From contig JAIXWM010000164.1 of the NCBI GenBank assembly GCA_027491255.1, positions 1 through 45,303 of the forward strand: 45,303 nucleotides of DNA, written 5' to 3'. The translations under genes were made by a program, and so were the position numbers. Positions 37,065 to 45,303 of the stretch are shown in pieces (positions within the stretch are counted from its first letter, which is position 1; each line of letters starts with the position of its first letter). The notes beneath the pieces were generated by a model that saw only the letters and a list, made by a program, of their open reading frames with translations, was not told the origin of the DNA and searched no databases. Origin of the DNA: Rubrivivax sp. Its GTDB lineage: Bacteria; Pseudomonadota; Gammaproteobacteria; Burkholderiales; Burkholderiaceae_C.

Positions 37065-39629
37065 ATGAACCCCACCGACGATTCCGCTGCCGATGCGGGC
37101 GCCGCTGCCCGGCCCGCCCTGCCGCCCCAGCCCATCAGCCTGGATGTGCTGCGCGAGAAGTACCTGAAGGACGGCGAGCGCAGCGTCGACGAACTCTACG
37201 ACCGCGTCGCACGCGCCCTGGCCAGCGTCGAGGCGCCGGCCCGGCGCGCCGGATTCGAGGCCCTGTTCCGGCGCAACCTGCACGCCGGCGCCATCGGCGC
37301 CGGGCGCATCATGAGCGCCGCCGGCACCGGCTTGCAGGCCACGCTCATCAACTGCTTCGTGCAGCCCGTGGGCGACTGCATCCAGGGTCGCGACGACGAA
37401 GGCCTGCCCGGCATCTACGAGGCGCTGCGCGAGGCCGCCGAGACCATGCGCCGCGGCGGCGGTGTGGGCTACGACTTCTCGCGCATCCGCCCGCGCGGCG
37501 CGCTCGTTCACGGCACGGGCTCGGCGGCTTCGGGCCCGTGCAGCTACATCAACGTCTTCGACCAGTCCTGCGCCACGGTGGAGAGCGCGGGCGCGCGCCG
37601 CGGCGCGCAGATGGGCGTGCTGCGCATCGACCACCCCGACGTGGCCGAGTTCATAGGCGCCAAGCGCACGCCCGGGCGCTGGAACCACTTCAACGTCTCG
37701 GTGGGCGTGCCCGATGCCTTCGTCGAGGCCGTGCTCGCCGATCGGCCCTGGGATCTGGTGCACCGCGCCGAGCCCGGCCCGGACCAGCAGCGCGCGGGCG
37801 CGCGCCGCCGCGCCGACGGTCTGTGGGTCTACCGTTCGCTGCCCGCGCGCGAGCTCTGGGACCGGGTCATGCGCTCGGCCTACGACTACGCCGAGCCGGG
37901 CATCCTGTTCCTGGACCGCATCCGCGAGGACAACAACCTGCGCGCGATCGAGTCCATCAGCGCCACCAACCCTTGCGGCGAACAGCCGCTGCCGCCCTAC
38001 GGCTGCTGCGACCTCGGGCCGGTGATCCTGCCGCGCTTCGTGCGCCAGCCCTTCGGTCACGGCGGCGCGCCGGATTTCGACTTCGACGCCTTCGGCGCGG
38101 CCGTGGCGCTGCAGGTGCGCGCGCTGGACAACGTGCTCGAACTCACCCACTGGCCGCTGCCGCAGCAGCAGGCCGAGGCCCAGGCCAAGCGCCGCATCGG
38201 CGTGGGCTTCACCGGCCTGGGCGACGCGCTGATCATGCTCGGCCTGCGCTACGACGCCGACGACGGTCGCGAGATGGCCCGGCGCATCGCCGAGCGACTG
38301 CGTGACGCGGCCTATGCCGCCTCGGTGGATCTGGCGCGTGAGAAGGGCGCCTTCCCGCTGTTCGACGCCGCGGGCTACCTGGCCGAGGGCACCTTCGCCA
38401 GCCGCCTGCCGCCGGCATTGAAGGCGGCGATCTGCCGCCACGGCATCCGCAACAGCCACCTGCTGTCGATCGCGCCCACCGGCACCGTGAGCCTGGCCTT
38501 CGCCGACAACGCCTCCAACGGCATCGAGCCGGCGTTTGCCTGGACCTATGTGCGCCGCAAGCGCGAGGCCGACGGCAGCCGCACCGAGTACGAGGTGCAG
38601 GACCACGCCTGGCGCCTGTACGGCGCGTTCGGTGGCGACCTCCAGCACCTGCCGCCGGCCTTCGTCAGCGCGCTGCAGATGAGCGCGCAGGCCCATGTGG
38701 CGATGATGGAGGCGGTGCAGCCCTTCATCGACACCGCGATCTCGAAGACCGTCAATGTGCCGGCCGACTGCCCCTACGCCGACTTCCAGGGCCTGTACCT
38801 GCAGGCCTGGCGCGCGCGCCTGAAGGGCCTGGCCACCTACCGGCCGAACACCATCCTGGGCGCGGTCCTCGAGGCCGCGCCGGCCGCGGGCGCCGGCCGC
38901 GGCGATGCCCGGCCCTTCGACAGCCCTGCGCCGGGGGGAACGATGGCCGTGGCGCCTTCAGCCCCGTCGCCGGGTGCGGCCGCGGTCGACCCGATGCGCG
39001 CCGTCATCGAAAGCCGCCCCAAGGGCGCGCTGGACGCCGTCGTCGAGAAGATCGAGTACTGGACGAACGAGGGCCACAAGACGCTGTACCTTGTGGTGTC
39101 CTTCCTGCCCGTGGCGCGCGCCGACGGCGCGGGCCCGCTGGAGCGGGCGATCGAGTTCTTCATGCCCGTGGGCCAGAGCGGCGAGTCGCAGCAGTGGATC
39201 ACGGCCAGCATGCGCCTGCTCTCGCTGGCCGCGCGCGGCGGCTTCCTCGACCGCGCGCTGGCCGACATGCGCAAGGTCGCCTGGGACCGCGGTCCGGTGC
39301 GCCACGGCCACCGCCTGCGCGACGACGGCGCGCAGGTGCCGCTGTGGCACGACTCCGAGGTCTCGGCCATCGCCTACGCGCTGCAGAACATCCTGGCGCG
39401 CCGCGCCGGCCGCCAACCGCCCGGCGCGGCCGAGAGCGCGGGCGCTGTGGCTGGCGCGGCCGGCGAGGCACCCGGCGGCACCGCCGACGTCCCGGTGGGT
39501 GCCGCGGCTGTCGCGACGCCGGGCCTGATGCCTGGCCGCCCGTGCCCCGACTGCGGCGCGCGCGCCATGATCCGCACGGACGGCTGCGACCACTGCACCG
39601 CCTGCGGCTTCGTCGGCGCCTGCGGCTGA
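37065..39629 (+). CDS. nrdJ: adenosylcobalamin-dependent class II ribonucleotide reductase
   Basis: This 854-residue enzyme reduces ribonucleotides using a B12-derived thiyl radical. The N-terminal reductase barrel has a first cysteine in INCFVQP (97) and FDQSCATVESAGARRGAQMG near 165. The finger-loop NPCGEQPLPPYG at about 303 contains the radical-site cysteine. RNSHLLSIAPTGTVSLAF near 465 is the substrate phosphate loop. A TSCPD-like domain (about 645-750) follows, then a zinc ribbon with Cys-x2-Cys pairs (CPDCGARAM, CDHCTACG). Two Ala/Pro/Gly-rich linkers separate them. The gene is single, with no NrdA, NrdB or NrdD in view. The 112-base upstream gap is too short for a cobalamin riboswitch. 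GAGG lies near the ATG. Confidence 0.92.
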   Translation: MNPTDDSAADAGAAARPALPPQPISLDVLREKYLKDGERSVDELYDRVARALASVEAPARRAGFEALFRRNLHAGAIGAGRIMSAAGTGLQATLINCFVQPVGDCIQGRDDEGLPGIYEALREAAETMRRGGGVGYDFSRIRPRGALVHGTGSAASGPCSYINVFDQSCATVESAGARRGAQMGVLRIDHPDVAEFIGAKRTPGRWNHFNVSVGVPDAFVEAVLADRPWDLVHRAEPGPDQQRAGARRRADGLWVYRSLPARELWDRVMRSAYDYAEPGILFLDRIREDNNLRAIESISATNPCGEQPLPPYGCCDLGPVILPRFVRQPFGHGGAPDFDFDAFGAAVALQVRALDNVLELTHWPLPQQQAEAQAKRRIGVGFTGLGDALIMLGLRYDADDGREMARRIAERLRDAAYAASVDLAREKGAFPLFDAAGYLAEGTFASRLPPALKAAICRHGIRNSHLLSIAPTGTVSLAFADNASNGIEPAFAWTYVRRKREADGSRTEYEVQDHAWRLYGAFGGDLQHLPPAFVSALQMSAQAHVAMMEAVQPFIDTAISKTVNVPADCPYADFQGLYLQAWRARLKGLATYRPNTILGAVLEAAPAAGAGRGDARPFDSPAPGGTMAVAPSAPSPGAAAVDPMRAVIESRPKGALDAVVEKIEYWTNEGHKTLYLVVSFLPVARADGAGPLERAIEFFMPVGQSGESQQWITASMRLLSLAARGGFLDRALADMRKVAWDRGPVRHGHRLRDDGAQVPLWHDSEVSAIAYALQNILARRAGRQPPGAAESAGAVAGAAGEAPGGTADVPVGAAAVATPGLMPGRPCPDCGARAMIRTDGCDHCTACGFVGACG

Positions 39630-39646
39630 GGATCGCACCACACCGG

Positions 39647-39662
39647 GCCCGGCGTGCCGGGC
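39647..39662. terminator. hairpin between convergent nrdJ and aroE
   Basis: GCCCGGC and GCCGGGC are perfectly complementary around GT, 17 bases after the nrdJ stop, and a G-rich tract follows. No T-run is present, so the call is tentative. Confidence 0.4.
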
Positions 39663-39689
39663 GGGCTGGGGGCCAGGGTTCTCAGCCTG

Positions 39690-40511
39690 TCACCGCAGCG
39701 GCACCGTCAGTGCCTCGATCACCGCCTTCGTGTCCGGGCGCACGCCGCGCCACCAGGCGAAGGCCTCGGCGGCCTGCTCGGCGAGCATGCCCACGCCGTC
39801 GGCCAGGTGCTGCACGCCGGCGCCGGCGGCCAGGCGCAGGAAGGGCGTCAGGCCCTTGCCGTAGACCATCTCGTAGGCCAGCGCTCCGGGCGCGAACACG
39901 CTGGCCGCCACCGGCGGCAGCTCGCCCGCGAGGCTGGCCGAGGTGCCGTTGAAGACGAGGTCGAAGCCCTGCCCGGCCAGCGCCGCGTAGGGGCAGGCCC
40001 GCACCGGCCCGTGCGCAGCGCCCAGGGTTGCCACGGCCTGCGCCTTGTCCATGTCGCGGTTGGCGATCACCACCTCGGCCACGCCCTGGTCGAGGAAGGG
40101 CAGCAGCACCCCGCGCGTGGCCCCGCCGGCGCCCAGCAGCAGCACGCGCCGGCCGCGCATCGGCACGCCCAGGTTGTGCACGACGTCGCGCACCAGGCCG
40201 ATGCCGTCGAAGTTCTCGACCTCCACGCGCTCGCCGTCGAAGCGCATCGCATTGGCCGCGCCGGCCAGCTCGGCGCTGGGCGAGCGCACCGTGGCGTAGG
40301 CGCAGGCGTCGAGCTTGAAGGGCACAGTGACATTCAGGCCACGGCCACCCGCGGCGCGGAAGGCGTCCACCGCAGCGGCGAAGCCGTCCACCGGCGCCAG
40401 CAAGGCGGTGTAGTCCATGTCCTGCCCGGTCGCGCGGGCGAAGCTCTGGTGGATGAAGGGCGACTTCGAGTGCCCGATGGGGTTGCCGATGACGGCGTAA
40501 CGGTCAGTCAT
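39690..40511 (-). CDS. aroE: shikimate dehydrogenase
   Basis: This enzyme catalyses NADP-linked reduction of 3-dehydroshikimate to shikimate in aromatic amino acid synthesis. The 273-residue protein has the substrate loop GNPIGHSKSPFIH, the catalytic lysine in NVTVPFKLDA (near 66), the glycine-rich dinucleotide loop GAGGATRGV and the aspartate region NFDGIGLVRD. The C-terminal DGVGMLAEQAAEAFAWW is the family signature. The ATG has no ribosome site; a GACAAT hexamer lies ten bases upstream. It is convergent with nrdJ and appears to be a single-gene unit. Confidence 0.96.
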   Translation of the reverse strand: MTDRYAVIGNPIGHSKSPFIHQSFARATGQDMDYTALLAPVDGFAAAVDAFRAAGGRGLNVTVPFKLDACAYATVRSPSAELAGAANAMRFDGERVEVENFDGIGLVRDVVHNLGVPMRGRRVLLLGAGGATRGVLLPFLDQGVAEVVIANRDMDKAQAVATLGAAHGPVRACPYAALAGQGFDLVFNGTSASLAGELPPVAASVFAPGALAYEMVYGKGLTPFLRLAAGAGVQHLADGVGMLAEQAAEAFAWWRGVRPDTKAVIEALTVPLR

Positions 40512-40521
40512 GGTGCGCAGG

Positions 40522-40527
40522 ATTGTC
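40522..40527 (-). promoter_or_regulatory. -10-like GACAAT upstream of aroE
   Basis: GACAAT on the minus strand ends ten bases before the aroE ATG, with no Shine-Dalgarno sequence between. It is the same hexamer as at the lipid A acyltransferase gene. Confidence 0.4.
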
Positions 40528-40560
40528 GGCCCGCACGGGGCCGGCGATGGGCCCGGTCTC

Positions 40561-41406
40561 TCAGTCGGCCTTCTGTTCCAGCAGCACGCCGCCGCCGTCG
40601 AACTGCTTCAGCACCCCGTGCAGCCAGGGCAGCAAGGTCTTCAACTGCGCGTGCAGCGTGTGCGGCGGGTTGAAGACGAAGACGCCGCTGCCGCTCATGC
40701 CGAAGCCGCGCGCGTCGGGGCGGGCCACCGTCAGGCGCGCGTGCAGCCAGGCGCCGGTGGTGAGGTTGCGCAGGCGCTTGGGCAGTTGCGCGGCCTGGAC
40801 CTTGCCCACCTGCGGGTACCACACGAGGTAGGTGCCGTCGGCAAAGCGCTGCAGCGACTCGCGCATCGTGGCGACGACGAGCGCGTAGTCGCGTTCGAGC
40901 TCGTAGCTCGGGTCCATCAGCACGAGGCCGCGCCGGGTGGGTGGTGGCAGGCGCGACTTCAGCCCCTCGAAGCCGTCGCTCATGCGCACCTCGCAGCCGG
41001 CCTGCTTGCCGAGGTAGGAGGAGAGCACGCGGTGGTCGGTGGGATGCAGCTCGAACAGGCTGAGCTGGTCCTGCGGGCGCTGCAGCGCATGCGCGATGGC
41101 GGGCGAGCCCGGGTACTGGCGAAGCGCATCGCCGCCGTTGAACTCGCGCACGCGTTCCAGGTAGTCGGCCACCAGCGGCGGCGCGCCGGCAGCGTGGGCG
41201 CGCACGAGAGCGATGCCCTGCGCGTACTCGGCCTTCTTGCGCGCGAACGTCCCTTGCAGTGAGTAGCCGCCCGCCCCGGCATGGGTGTCGATGTAGCGCC
41301 AGCCCTTGTCCTTGAGATTCAGGTGGCGCAGCACCGCCAGCAGCACGAGGTGCTTGAGCACGTCGCCGTGGTTTCCGGCGTGGAAGGCGTGGCGGTAGGC
41401 GAGCAT
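40561..41406 (-). CDS. rlmJ: 23S rRNA (adenine2030-N6)-methyltransferase RlmJ
   Basis: This 281-residue SAM-dependent methyltransferase of the ComJ/RlmJ family opens with the diagnostic MLAYRHAFHAGNHGDVLKH. It also has YIDTHAGAGGY as the SAM loop (near 38), FELHPTD near 120 and the catalytic DPSYE near 165. The length equals E. coli RlmJ. The start at 41406 begins the conserved motif and has TACAGT nine bases upstream but no ribosome site. It is divergent from the OYE gene. Confidence 0.94.
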   Translation of the reverse strand: MLAYRHAFHAGNHGDVLKHLVLLAVLRHLNLKDKGWRYIDTHAGAGGYSLQGTFARKKAEYAQGIALVRAHAAGAPPLVADYLERVREFNGGDALRQYPGSPAIAHALQRPQDQLSLFELHPTDHRVLSSYLGKQAGCEVRMSDGFEGLKSRLPPPTRRGLVLMDPSYELERDYALVVATMRESLQRFADGTYLVWYPQVGKVQAAQLPKRLRNLTTGAWLHARLTVARPDARGFGMSGSGVFVFNPPHTLHAQLKTLLPWLHGVLKQFDGGGVLLEQKAD

Positions 41407-41415
41407 GGGGAGTGG

Positions 41416-41421
41416 ACTGTA
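41416..41421 (-). promoter_or_regulatory. -10-like TACAGT upstream of rlmJ
   Basis: TACAGT on the minus strand ends nine bases before the rlmJ ATG with no ribosome site, as for aroE and dapF. Confidence 0.35.
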
Positions 41422-41502
41422 CGCGCTGCGCGCCTCGACGCGGCCGGCTCCCCGGGGCGGACACAATGCCGGGCTTACCCGCCTGAACCGACACCCCCCG
41501 CC

Positions 41503-42588
41503 ATGCCCAGTCTTTTCGACCCCTTCCAGCTCGGCGACATCGAGATCGCCACCCGCGTCGTCATGGCGCCGCTGACGCGCAACCGCGCCACCGGCTGCGT
41601 GCCCAACGCGCTGATGGCCGAGTACTACGCGCAGCGCGCCGATCCCGCCACCGGGGCCGGCCTGATCATCAGCGAGGCCACGCAGATCAGCCCGCAGGGC
41701 CAAGGCTACAGCGACACGCCGGGCGTGCACACGCGCGAGCAGGTCGCCGGCTGGCGGGTCGTCACGGACGCGGTGCACGCGCGCGGCGGGCGCATCGTCT
41801 GCCAGCTCTGGCACGTGGGCCGGATCTCGCACGTGGACGTGCAGCCCGGCGGCGCCGCGCCGGTGTCGTCCACGGCGCGCGCGGCCCAGAGCAAGACCTG
41901 GATCCGTGGTGATCTCGTGCCCTGCTCCACGCCGCGCGCGCTGCGCGCCGAGGAGATGGCCGGGATCGTCGCCGACTACGCGCACGCCGCGCGCTGCGCG
42001 ATGGATGCCGGTTTCGACGGCGTGGAGGTGCACGCGGCCAACGGCTACCTGATCGACCAGTTCCTGCGTGACAGCATCAACGACCGGACCGACGAATGGG
42101 GCGGCTCGATCGACAACCGCACGCGGCTGCTGGCCGAGGTGGTGGCGGCGGTGGCGCGCGAGGCCGGGCCGGGGCGCACCGGCGTGCGCCTGTCGCCGGC
42201 CAATCCGGGCAACGACGCCGCGCTGGACAGCGCACCGCAGGCCCTGTACGGCCGTGCGGTCGAACGCATCGCGCCGCTGAAATTGGCCTTCCTGCACGTG
42301 ATCGAGGGCCAGACCCGCGGCGACCGGGCTTTCGGCGGCTTCGACTACGCGCGGCTGCGCGCGGCCTTCGACGGCCCGTGGATGGTCAACAACTGCTACG
42401 ACCGGGCGCTGGCGCTGCAGACGGTGGCCGCAGGCGCTGCCGACCTGGTGGCCTTCGGTCGACCCTTCATCGGCAATCCCGACCTCGGCCACCGCCTGCG
42501 TGAGGACCTCCCCTGGGCCGACTCCGACCGCAGCCTGTACTACGGTGGTGGTGCGCGCGGCTACACCGACTACCCCCCCGCCGCGTGA
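41503..42588 (+). CDS. Old Yellow Enzyme family alkene reductase (NemA-like)
   Basis: This 361-residue FMN protein reduces activated C=C bonds using NADPH. Visible motifs are VMAPLTRNRA, LWHVGRISH near 104, the ligand-binding His/Asn pair in VHAANGYLIDQFL (near 180), DEWGGSIDNR, and FGRPFIGNPDL near 325 for FMN phosphate. The order and length match NemA and N-ethylmaleimide reductases. The ATG at 41503 lacks a strong ribosome site. Its TGA overlaps the GTG of the following membrane protein. The physiological substrate is unknown. Confidence 0.92.
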   Translation: MPSLFDPFQLGDIEIATRVVMAPLTRNRATGCVPNALMAEYYAQRADPATGAGLIISEATQISPQGQGYSDTPGVHTREQVAGWRVVTDAVHARGGRIVCQLWHVGRISHVDVQPGGAAPVSSTARAAQSKTWIRGDLVPCSTPRALRAEEMAGIVADYAHAARCAMDAGFDGVEVHAANGYLIDQFLRDSINDRTDEWGGSIDNRTRLLAEVVAAVAREAGPGRTGVRLSPANPGNDAALDSAPQALYGRAVERIAPLKLAFLHVIEGQTRGDRAFGGFDYARLRAAFDGPWMVNNCYDRALALQTVAAGAADLVAFGRPFIGNPDLGHRLREDLPWADSDRSLYYGGGARGYTDYPPAA

Positions 42589-43643
42589 ACCTGCGCGACG
42601 CGGCCCGGCTGGCCGGCACGATCACCGCTGCGGCGCTGGGCGCCAAGGCCTGCACCGCGCTCGGCGTGCCGCTGCCCTGGTTCATCGGCCCGCTGCTGGT
42701 CAGCGCGGCCTGCACGCTGGCGGGCCTGCCGGTGCGGGCCTCGCCGCGCCTGCGCAACGCCGGGCTGTGGGCCATCGGCACCGCGCTGGGCATGTATTTC
42801 ACGCCTGCGTTCCTGGGCGAGATGCCGGCGTTGCTGCCCGTGATCGGGGCTGCCGCGGTCTGGGCGCTGCTTTGCGGCTATGCGTACTACCACTGGCTGT
42901 GGCGCCTCAACCGCGGTCACCACGGGCTCACGCGCGAGACCGCCTTCTTCTCCTCGGCCATCGGCGGCGCCTCCGAGATGGCGCTGCTGGCCGACGAGCG
43001 CGGCGGTCGCGTCGACCTCGTCGCCTCGGCGCATGCGCTGCGCGTGATGCTGGTGGTGCTGCTCATCCCGTTCGCGATGCAGTGGGCCGGCGCTCACGGC
43101 AGCGACATCTACGTGGCCGGCGCCCTGGAGGTGCGCTGGGACGGCCTGCTGCCACTGGCGCTGTGCACGGCGGCGGGCGGCGCGCTGGCGTCGAGGCTGG
43201 GCGTGCCCAATGCCTGGATGCTGGGAGCGCTCGCGGTTTCGGTGGCGCTGGCAGCCATGGGCTGGTCACCTTCGGCCTTTCCGTCGGCGCTGTCCAACGC
43301 CGGCCAGCTTGCGATCGCCATCCTGCTGGGCACGCGCTTCCAGGCAGAGTTCGTGCGCGCCGCGCCGCGCTGGCTGCTCAGCGTGACCACCGGCACGCTG
43401 GCCATGATCGCCGCCTCGGCCGGCTTCGCCTGGGCGCTCGCCGCCGCCAGCGGCGTGCCGGCGGCCACGCTGATCCTTGGCACCTGCCCCGGCGGCATGA
43501 CTGAGATGAGCCTCACCGCCAAGGTGCTGCAGCTCGGCGTGCCCGTGGTCACCGCGCTGCAACTGTTGCGCTACGTCGCCGTGCTGCTGCTGACCCGGCC
43601 CCTGTGGAGCTGGGAGTCGCGGCGGCTGCGGCGCGCCGGCTGA
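42585..43643 (+). CDS. AbrB-family membrane protein (transporter-like)
   Basis: This 352-residue protein has about ten hydrophobic helices arranged as two repeats of the AbrB membrane domain. The repeats share LPWFIGPLLVSAACTLAGL and NAWMLGALAVSVALAAMG, with SSAIGGASEMALLADERGG and GTCPGGMTEMSLTAKVL in matching places. Members are often mislabelled ammonia monooxygenase; the activity is undetermined. The GTG start overlaps the OYE stop by four bases (GTGA), so the two are co-translated. This is unrelated to the AbrB transition-state DNA-binding regulator. Confidence 0.87.
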   Translation: MNLRDAARLAGTITAAALGAKACTALGVPLPWFIGPLLVSAACTLAGLPVRASPRLRNAGLWAIGTALGMYFTPAFLGEMPALLPVIGAAAVWALLCGYAYYHWLWRLNRGHHGLTRETAFFSSAIGGASEMALLADERGGRVDLVASAHALRVMLVVLLIPFAMQWAGAHGSDIYVAGALEVRWDGLLPLALCTAAGGALASRLGVPNAWMLGALAVSVALAAMGWSPSAFPSALSNAGQLAIAILLGTRFQAEFVRAAPRWLLSVTTGTLAMIAASAGFAWALAAASGVPAATLILGTCPGGMTEMSLTAKVLQLGVPVVTALQLLRYVAVLLLTRPLWSWESRRLRRAG

Positions 43644-43658
43644 ACGACCGTCCGAGGC

Positions 43659-44261
43659 TCACAGGCCCAGGCGGGCCTTGAACAGTTCGCGCAGGTTCAC
43701 GTCGCGCGGGCCGGGCTGCAGACACGCAGCGTCGCCGGCGGCCACCGTCCCGGGGGTCACGACGGCCAGGTAAGCGCCGCAGTAGCCGCTCTGCGCCATC
43801 AGCTTCACCGCCTGCGGGAAGCCCATGGCCGCGCCGAACTTGGCGCACGGCAGACGCGGCTCGCTCACCGCGAGCACGCAGTCCGGCAGCGCGAGGCGGT
43901 CGCCGATCCACAGCCGCGCCTCGTCCAGGCCCTCGATCGTCAGGTTCTCGCCCATCGCGCCCGCAGGCAGGGGCTCGTCCCACAGCGCCACGCGTGCCTG
44001 CGCCCGCACCGTCTGCCAGAAGGGGTAGTGCGCCGCCGGGTAGGCATAGACCGCCTTGGACAGCCCGCCGTGGACCGTGAGATCGGCCTGCTCATCACCC
44101 ACCAGCCCGAGCGGCCCCACGGCCACCCGGCCTGGCGCCGCTTGCTTGGCGATGGCGCTCGTCGTGCTGCGCCCGCCCACGCGTACCGGCCGCGCACGCC
44201 CGAGATTGACGTGGCGGACGTGCAGCGTTGCGGCACTCATGACCTCATGCGCTTCTTGCAT
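43659..44261 (-). CDS. MOSC-domain protein (YiiM-like)
   Basis: This 200-residue protein has the molybdenum-cofactor sulfurase C-terminal fold. The blocks are GDEQADLTVHGGLSKAVYAYP (near 65), GAMGENLTIEGLDEARLWIGD, and the conserved cysteine in EPRLPCAKFGAAMG (near 142). YiiM proteins take part in molybdenum-dependent reduction of N-hydroxylated compounds. The ATG at 44261 has AAGGA five bases upstream and is preferred to the ATG at 44240. It ends 15 bases from the convergent AbrB-type gene. Confidence 0.88.
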   Translation of the reverse strand: MQEAHEVMSAATLHVRHVNLGRARPVRVGGRSTTSAIAKQAAPGRVAVGPLGLVGDEQADLTVHGGLSKAVYAYPAAHYPFWQTVRAQARVALWDEPLPAGAMGENLTIEGLDEARLWIGDRLALPDCVLAVSEPRLPCAKFGAAMGFPQAVKLMAQSGYCGAYLAVVTPGTVAAGDAACLQPGPRDVNLRELFKARLGL

Positions 44262-44471
44262 AGTTTCCTTGAGCGGGCTCGTTACCACGTGATTACATCC
44301 GATCGACAATGTTGGGCTGATCATCTCTCGTCTGGTGTGACCATCGTCGCACCCTCGCACCCTCTGGCTCGAGACCACGGCTCACGGTTTGCGGCGAGTT
44401 TCCTGGCACGGTCCTGCCGCGCGCCGTCGGAAACTGGCCCGAAACCGTCTTCCCAACCTCCCCGTCCCTCC
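44262..44471. other. divergent promoter region between the MOSC gene and pckG
   Basis: This is one of the more AT-rich short stretches of the window (44280-44345), and it lies between divergently transcribed genes. It must hold both promoters. Candidate hexamers exist, but none with good spacing can be singled out. No small gene is evident. Confidence 0.4.
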
Positions 44472-45303
44472 ATGAACCACCCCGCCATGCCCGGGCTGCG
44501 CGTGAACGCGCCGGCCCACGTGAAACACGCCCGCCTGATCGCCTGGGTCGCCGAGATCGCCGCGCTGACGCAGGCCGCCGACGTCGTCTGGTGCGACGGC
44601 AGCGACGCCGAGTACCGGCGCCTGTGCGACCAGCTCGTCGCCGCCGGAACGATGCGGCGCCTGAACCCGGCCCGGCGCCCGGGCAGCTTCCTGGCCTGGA
44701 GCGACCCGAGCGACGTCGCCCGGGTCGAGGACCGCACCTTCATCTGCAGCCAGCACCAGGCCGACGCCGGCCCGACGAACAACTGGGTCGCCCCGGCCGA
44801 GATGCGTGCGTTGCTGCAGACCGGCGAGCAGGCGCTGTTCCGCGGCTGCATGCAGGGCCGCACGCTCTACGTCGTGCCCTTCTCGATGGGGCCGCTGGGC
44901 TCGCACATCTCGCACATCGGCGTGGAGCTGACCGACAGCCCCTACGTCGTCGTCAGCATGCGCACGATGACGCGCATGGGCCGCGCCGTGATCGACCTGC
45001 TGGGCATCGACGGCGACTTCGTGCCCTGCGTGCACACCGTGGGCGCGCCGCTCGTGCCCGGCCAGCAGGACGTGGCCTGGCCCTGCAACAAGACCAAGTA
45101 CATCGTCCACTACCCCGAGACGCGCGAGATCTGGAGCTACGGCTCGGGCTACGGCGGCAATGCGCTGCTGGGCAAGAAGTGCTTCGCGCTGCGCATCGCC
45201 TCGACCATGGGGCGCGACCAGGGCTGGCTGGCCGAGCACATGCTGGTGCTGGGCGTGACCTCGCCCGAGGGCCGCAAGTACCACGTGGCCGCCGCCTTCC
45301 CCA
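44472..45303 (+). CDS. pckG: GTP-dependent phosphoenolpyruvate carboxykinase, 5' part
   Basis: The frame is open from the ATG at 44472 to the window edge (277 codons), cut before its end. It converts oxaloacetate and GTP to PEP, GDP and CO2 in gluconeogenesis. Visible motifs are NNWVAPAEM near 100, GRTLYVVPFSMGPLGS near 133, and the kinase-1a/P-loop region YGSGYGGNALLGKKCFALR near 225-245, specific to the GTP family. No ribosome site is evident; Met6 is an alternative start. The normal length is about 600 residues, so more than half lies outside the window. Confidence 0.95.
   Translation, partial: MNHPAMPGLRVNAPAHVKHARLIAWVAEIAALTQAADVVWCDGSDAEYRRLCDQLVAAGTMRRLNPARRPGSFLAWSDPSDVARVEDRTFICSQHQADAGPTNNWVAPAEMRALLQTGEQALFRGCMQGRTLYVVPFSMGPLGSHISHIGVELTDSPYVVVSMRTMTRMGRAVIDLLGIDGDFVPCVHTVGAPLVPGQQDVAWPCNKTKYIVHYPETREIWSYGSGYGGNALLGKKCFALRIASTMGRDQGWLAEHMLVLGVTSPEGRKYHVAAAFP

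Noticed and set aside
34434..42492. Several 600- to 700-codon minus-strand frames across atuA, Bug 3, nrdJ and OYE genes
   Set aside because: They are antisense shadows of well-supported plus-strand genes, and only the segments with recognisable domains (aroE, rlmJ) were kept.
42585..43643. Ammonia monooxygenase
   Set aside because: The label is a common misannotation; the protein has the duplicated AbrB membrane domain and no metal-binding monooxygenase features.

Overview
The window is 45.3 kb of very GC-rich DNA with long antisense open frames on nearly every gene. The gene content points to a betaproteobacterium of the order Burkholderiales (Comamonadaceae, or the Rubrivivax/Leptothrix type). 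It has three Bug-family periplasmic receptors, a DUF1840 protein, the dapF-DUF484-xerC order, a GTP-dependent PEP carboxykinase and a B12-dependent ribonucleotide reductase. The species assignment is inference; the genes are seen directly. No rRNA, tRNA, CRISPR array or intact insertion sequence is visible.

Region 1 (261-13670) is a nucleoside and pyrimidine island. On the minus strand a periplasmic BmpA/PnrA-type receptor, a double-domain ABC ATPase and two permeases form a nucleoside importer. They end in one reading frame that joins cytidine deaminase to deoxyribose-phosphate aldolase. Divergent on the plus strand are adenosine deaminase, a GTP-cyclohydrolase-II-like protein, a DUF1688 protein, a nitronate-monooxygenase-like flavoprotein, uracil phosphoribosyltransferase and cytosine deaminase. 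The GTP-cyclohydrolase-like, DUF1688 and UPRT set matches URC1, URC4 and URC6 of the poorly understood URC uracil-catabolic pathway known from Lachancea kluyveri. Together the island would import nucleosides, deaminate them, degrade deoxyribose phosphate, and channel cytosine to uracil to UMP and then into ring breakdown.

Region 2 (13693-22028) is mostly housekeeping: a glutathione S-transferase, the operon dapF-DUF484-xerC-rlmI, a lipid A acyltransferase, a PEBP-like protein with a histidine phosphatase, a DUF1840 protein and cysQ. Region 3 (22224-26542) holds a three-gene TRAP transporter, a secreted alpha/beta hydrolase and a small secreted protein of unknown function.

Region 4 (26640-36952) is accessory catabolism. 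A LysR regulator lies between two Bug receptor/sulfatase pairs arranged as mirror images, with a LysR-type operator in the divergent gap. A cytochrome b561 gene and an AtuA-type pair followed by a third Bug receptor come next. Region 5 (37065-45303) carries nrdJ, aroE, rlmJ, an Old Yellow Enzyme reductase, an AbrB-type membrane protein, a MOSC protein and the first part of pckG, which is cut by the window edge.

Several plus- and minus-strand genes lack a Shine-Dalgarno sequence. They instead have a -10-like hexamer 7 to 10 bases before the ATG, which suggests leaderless transcripts.
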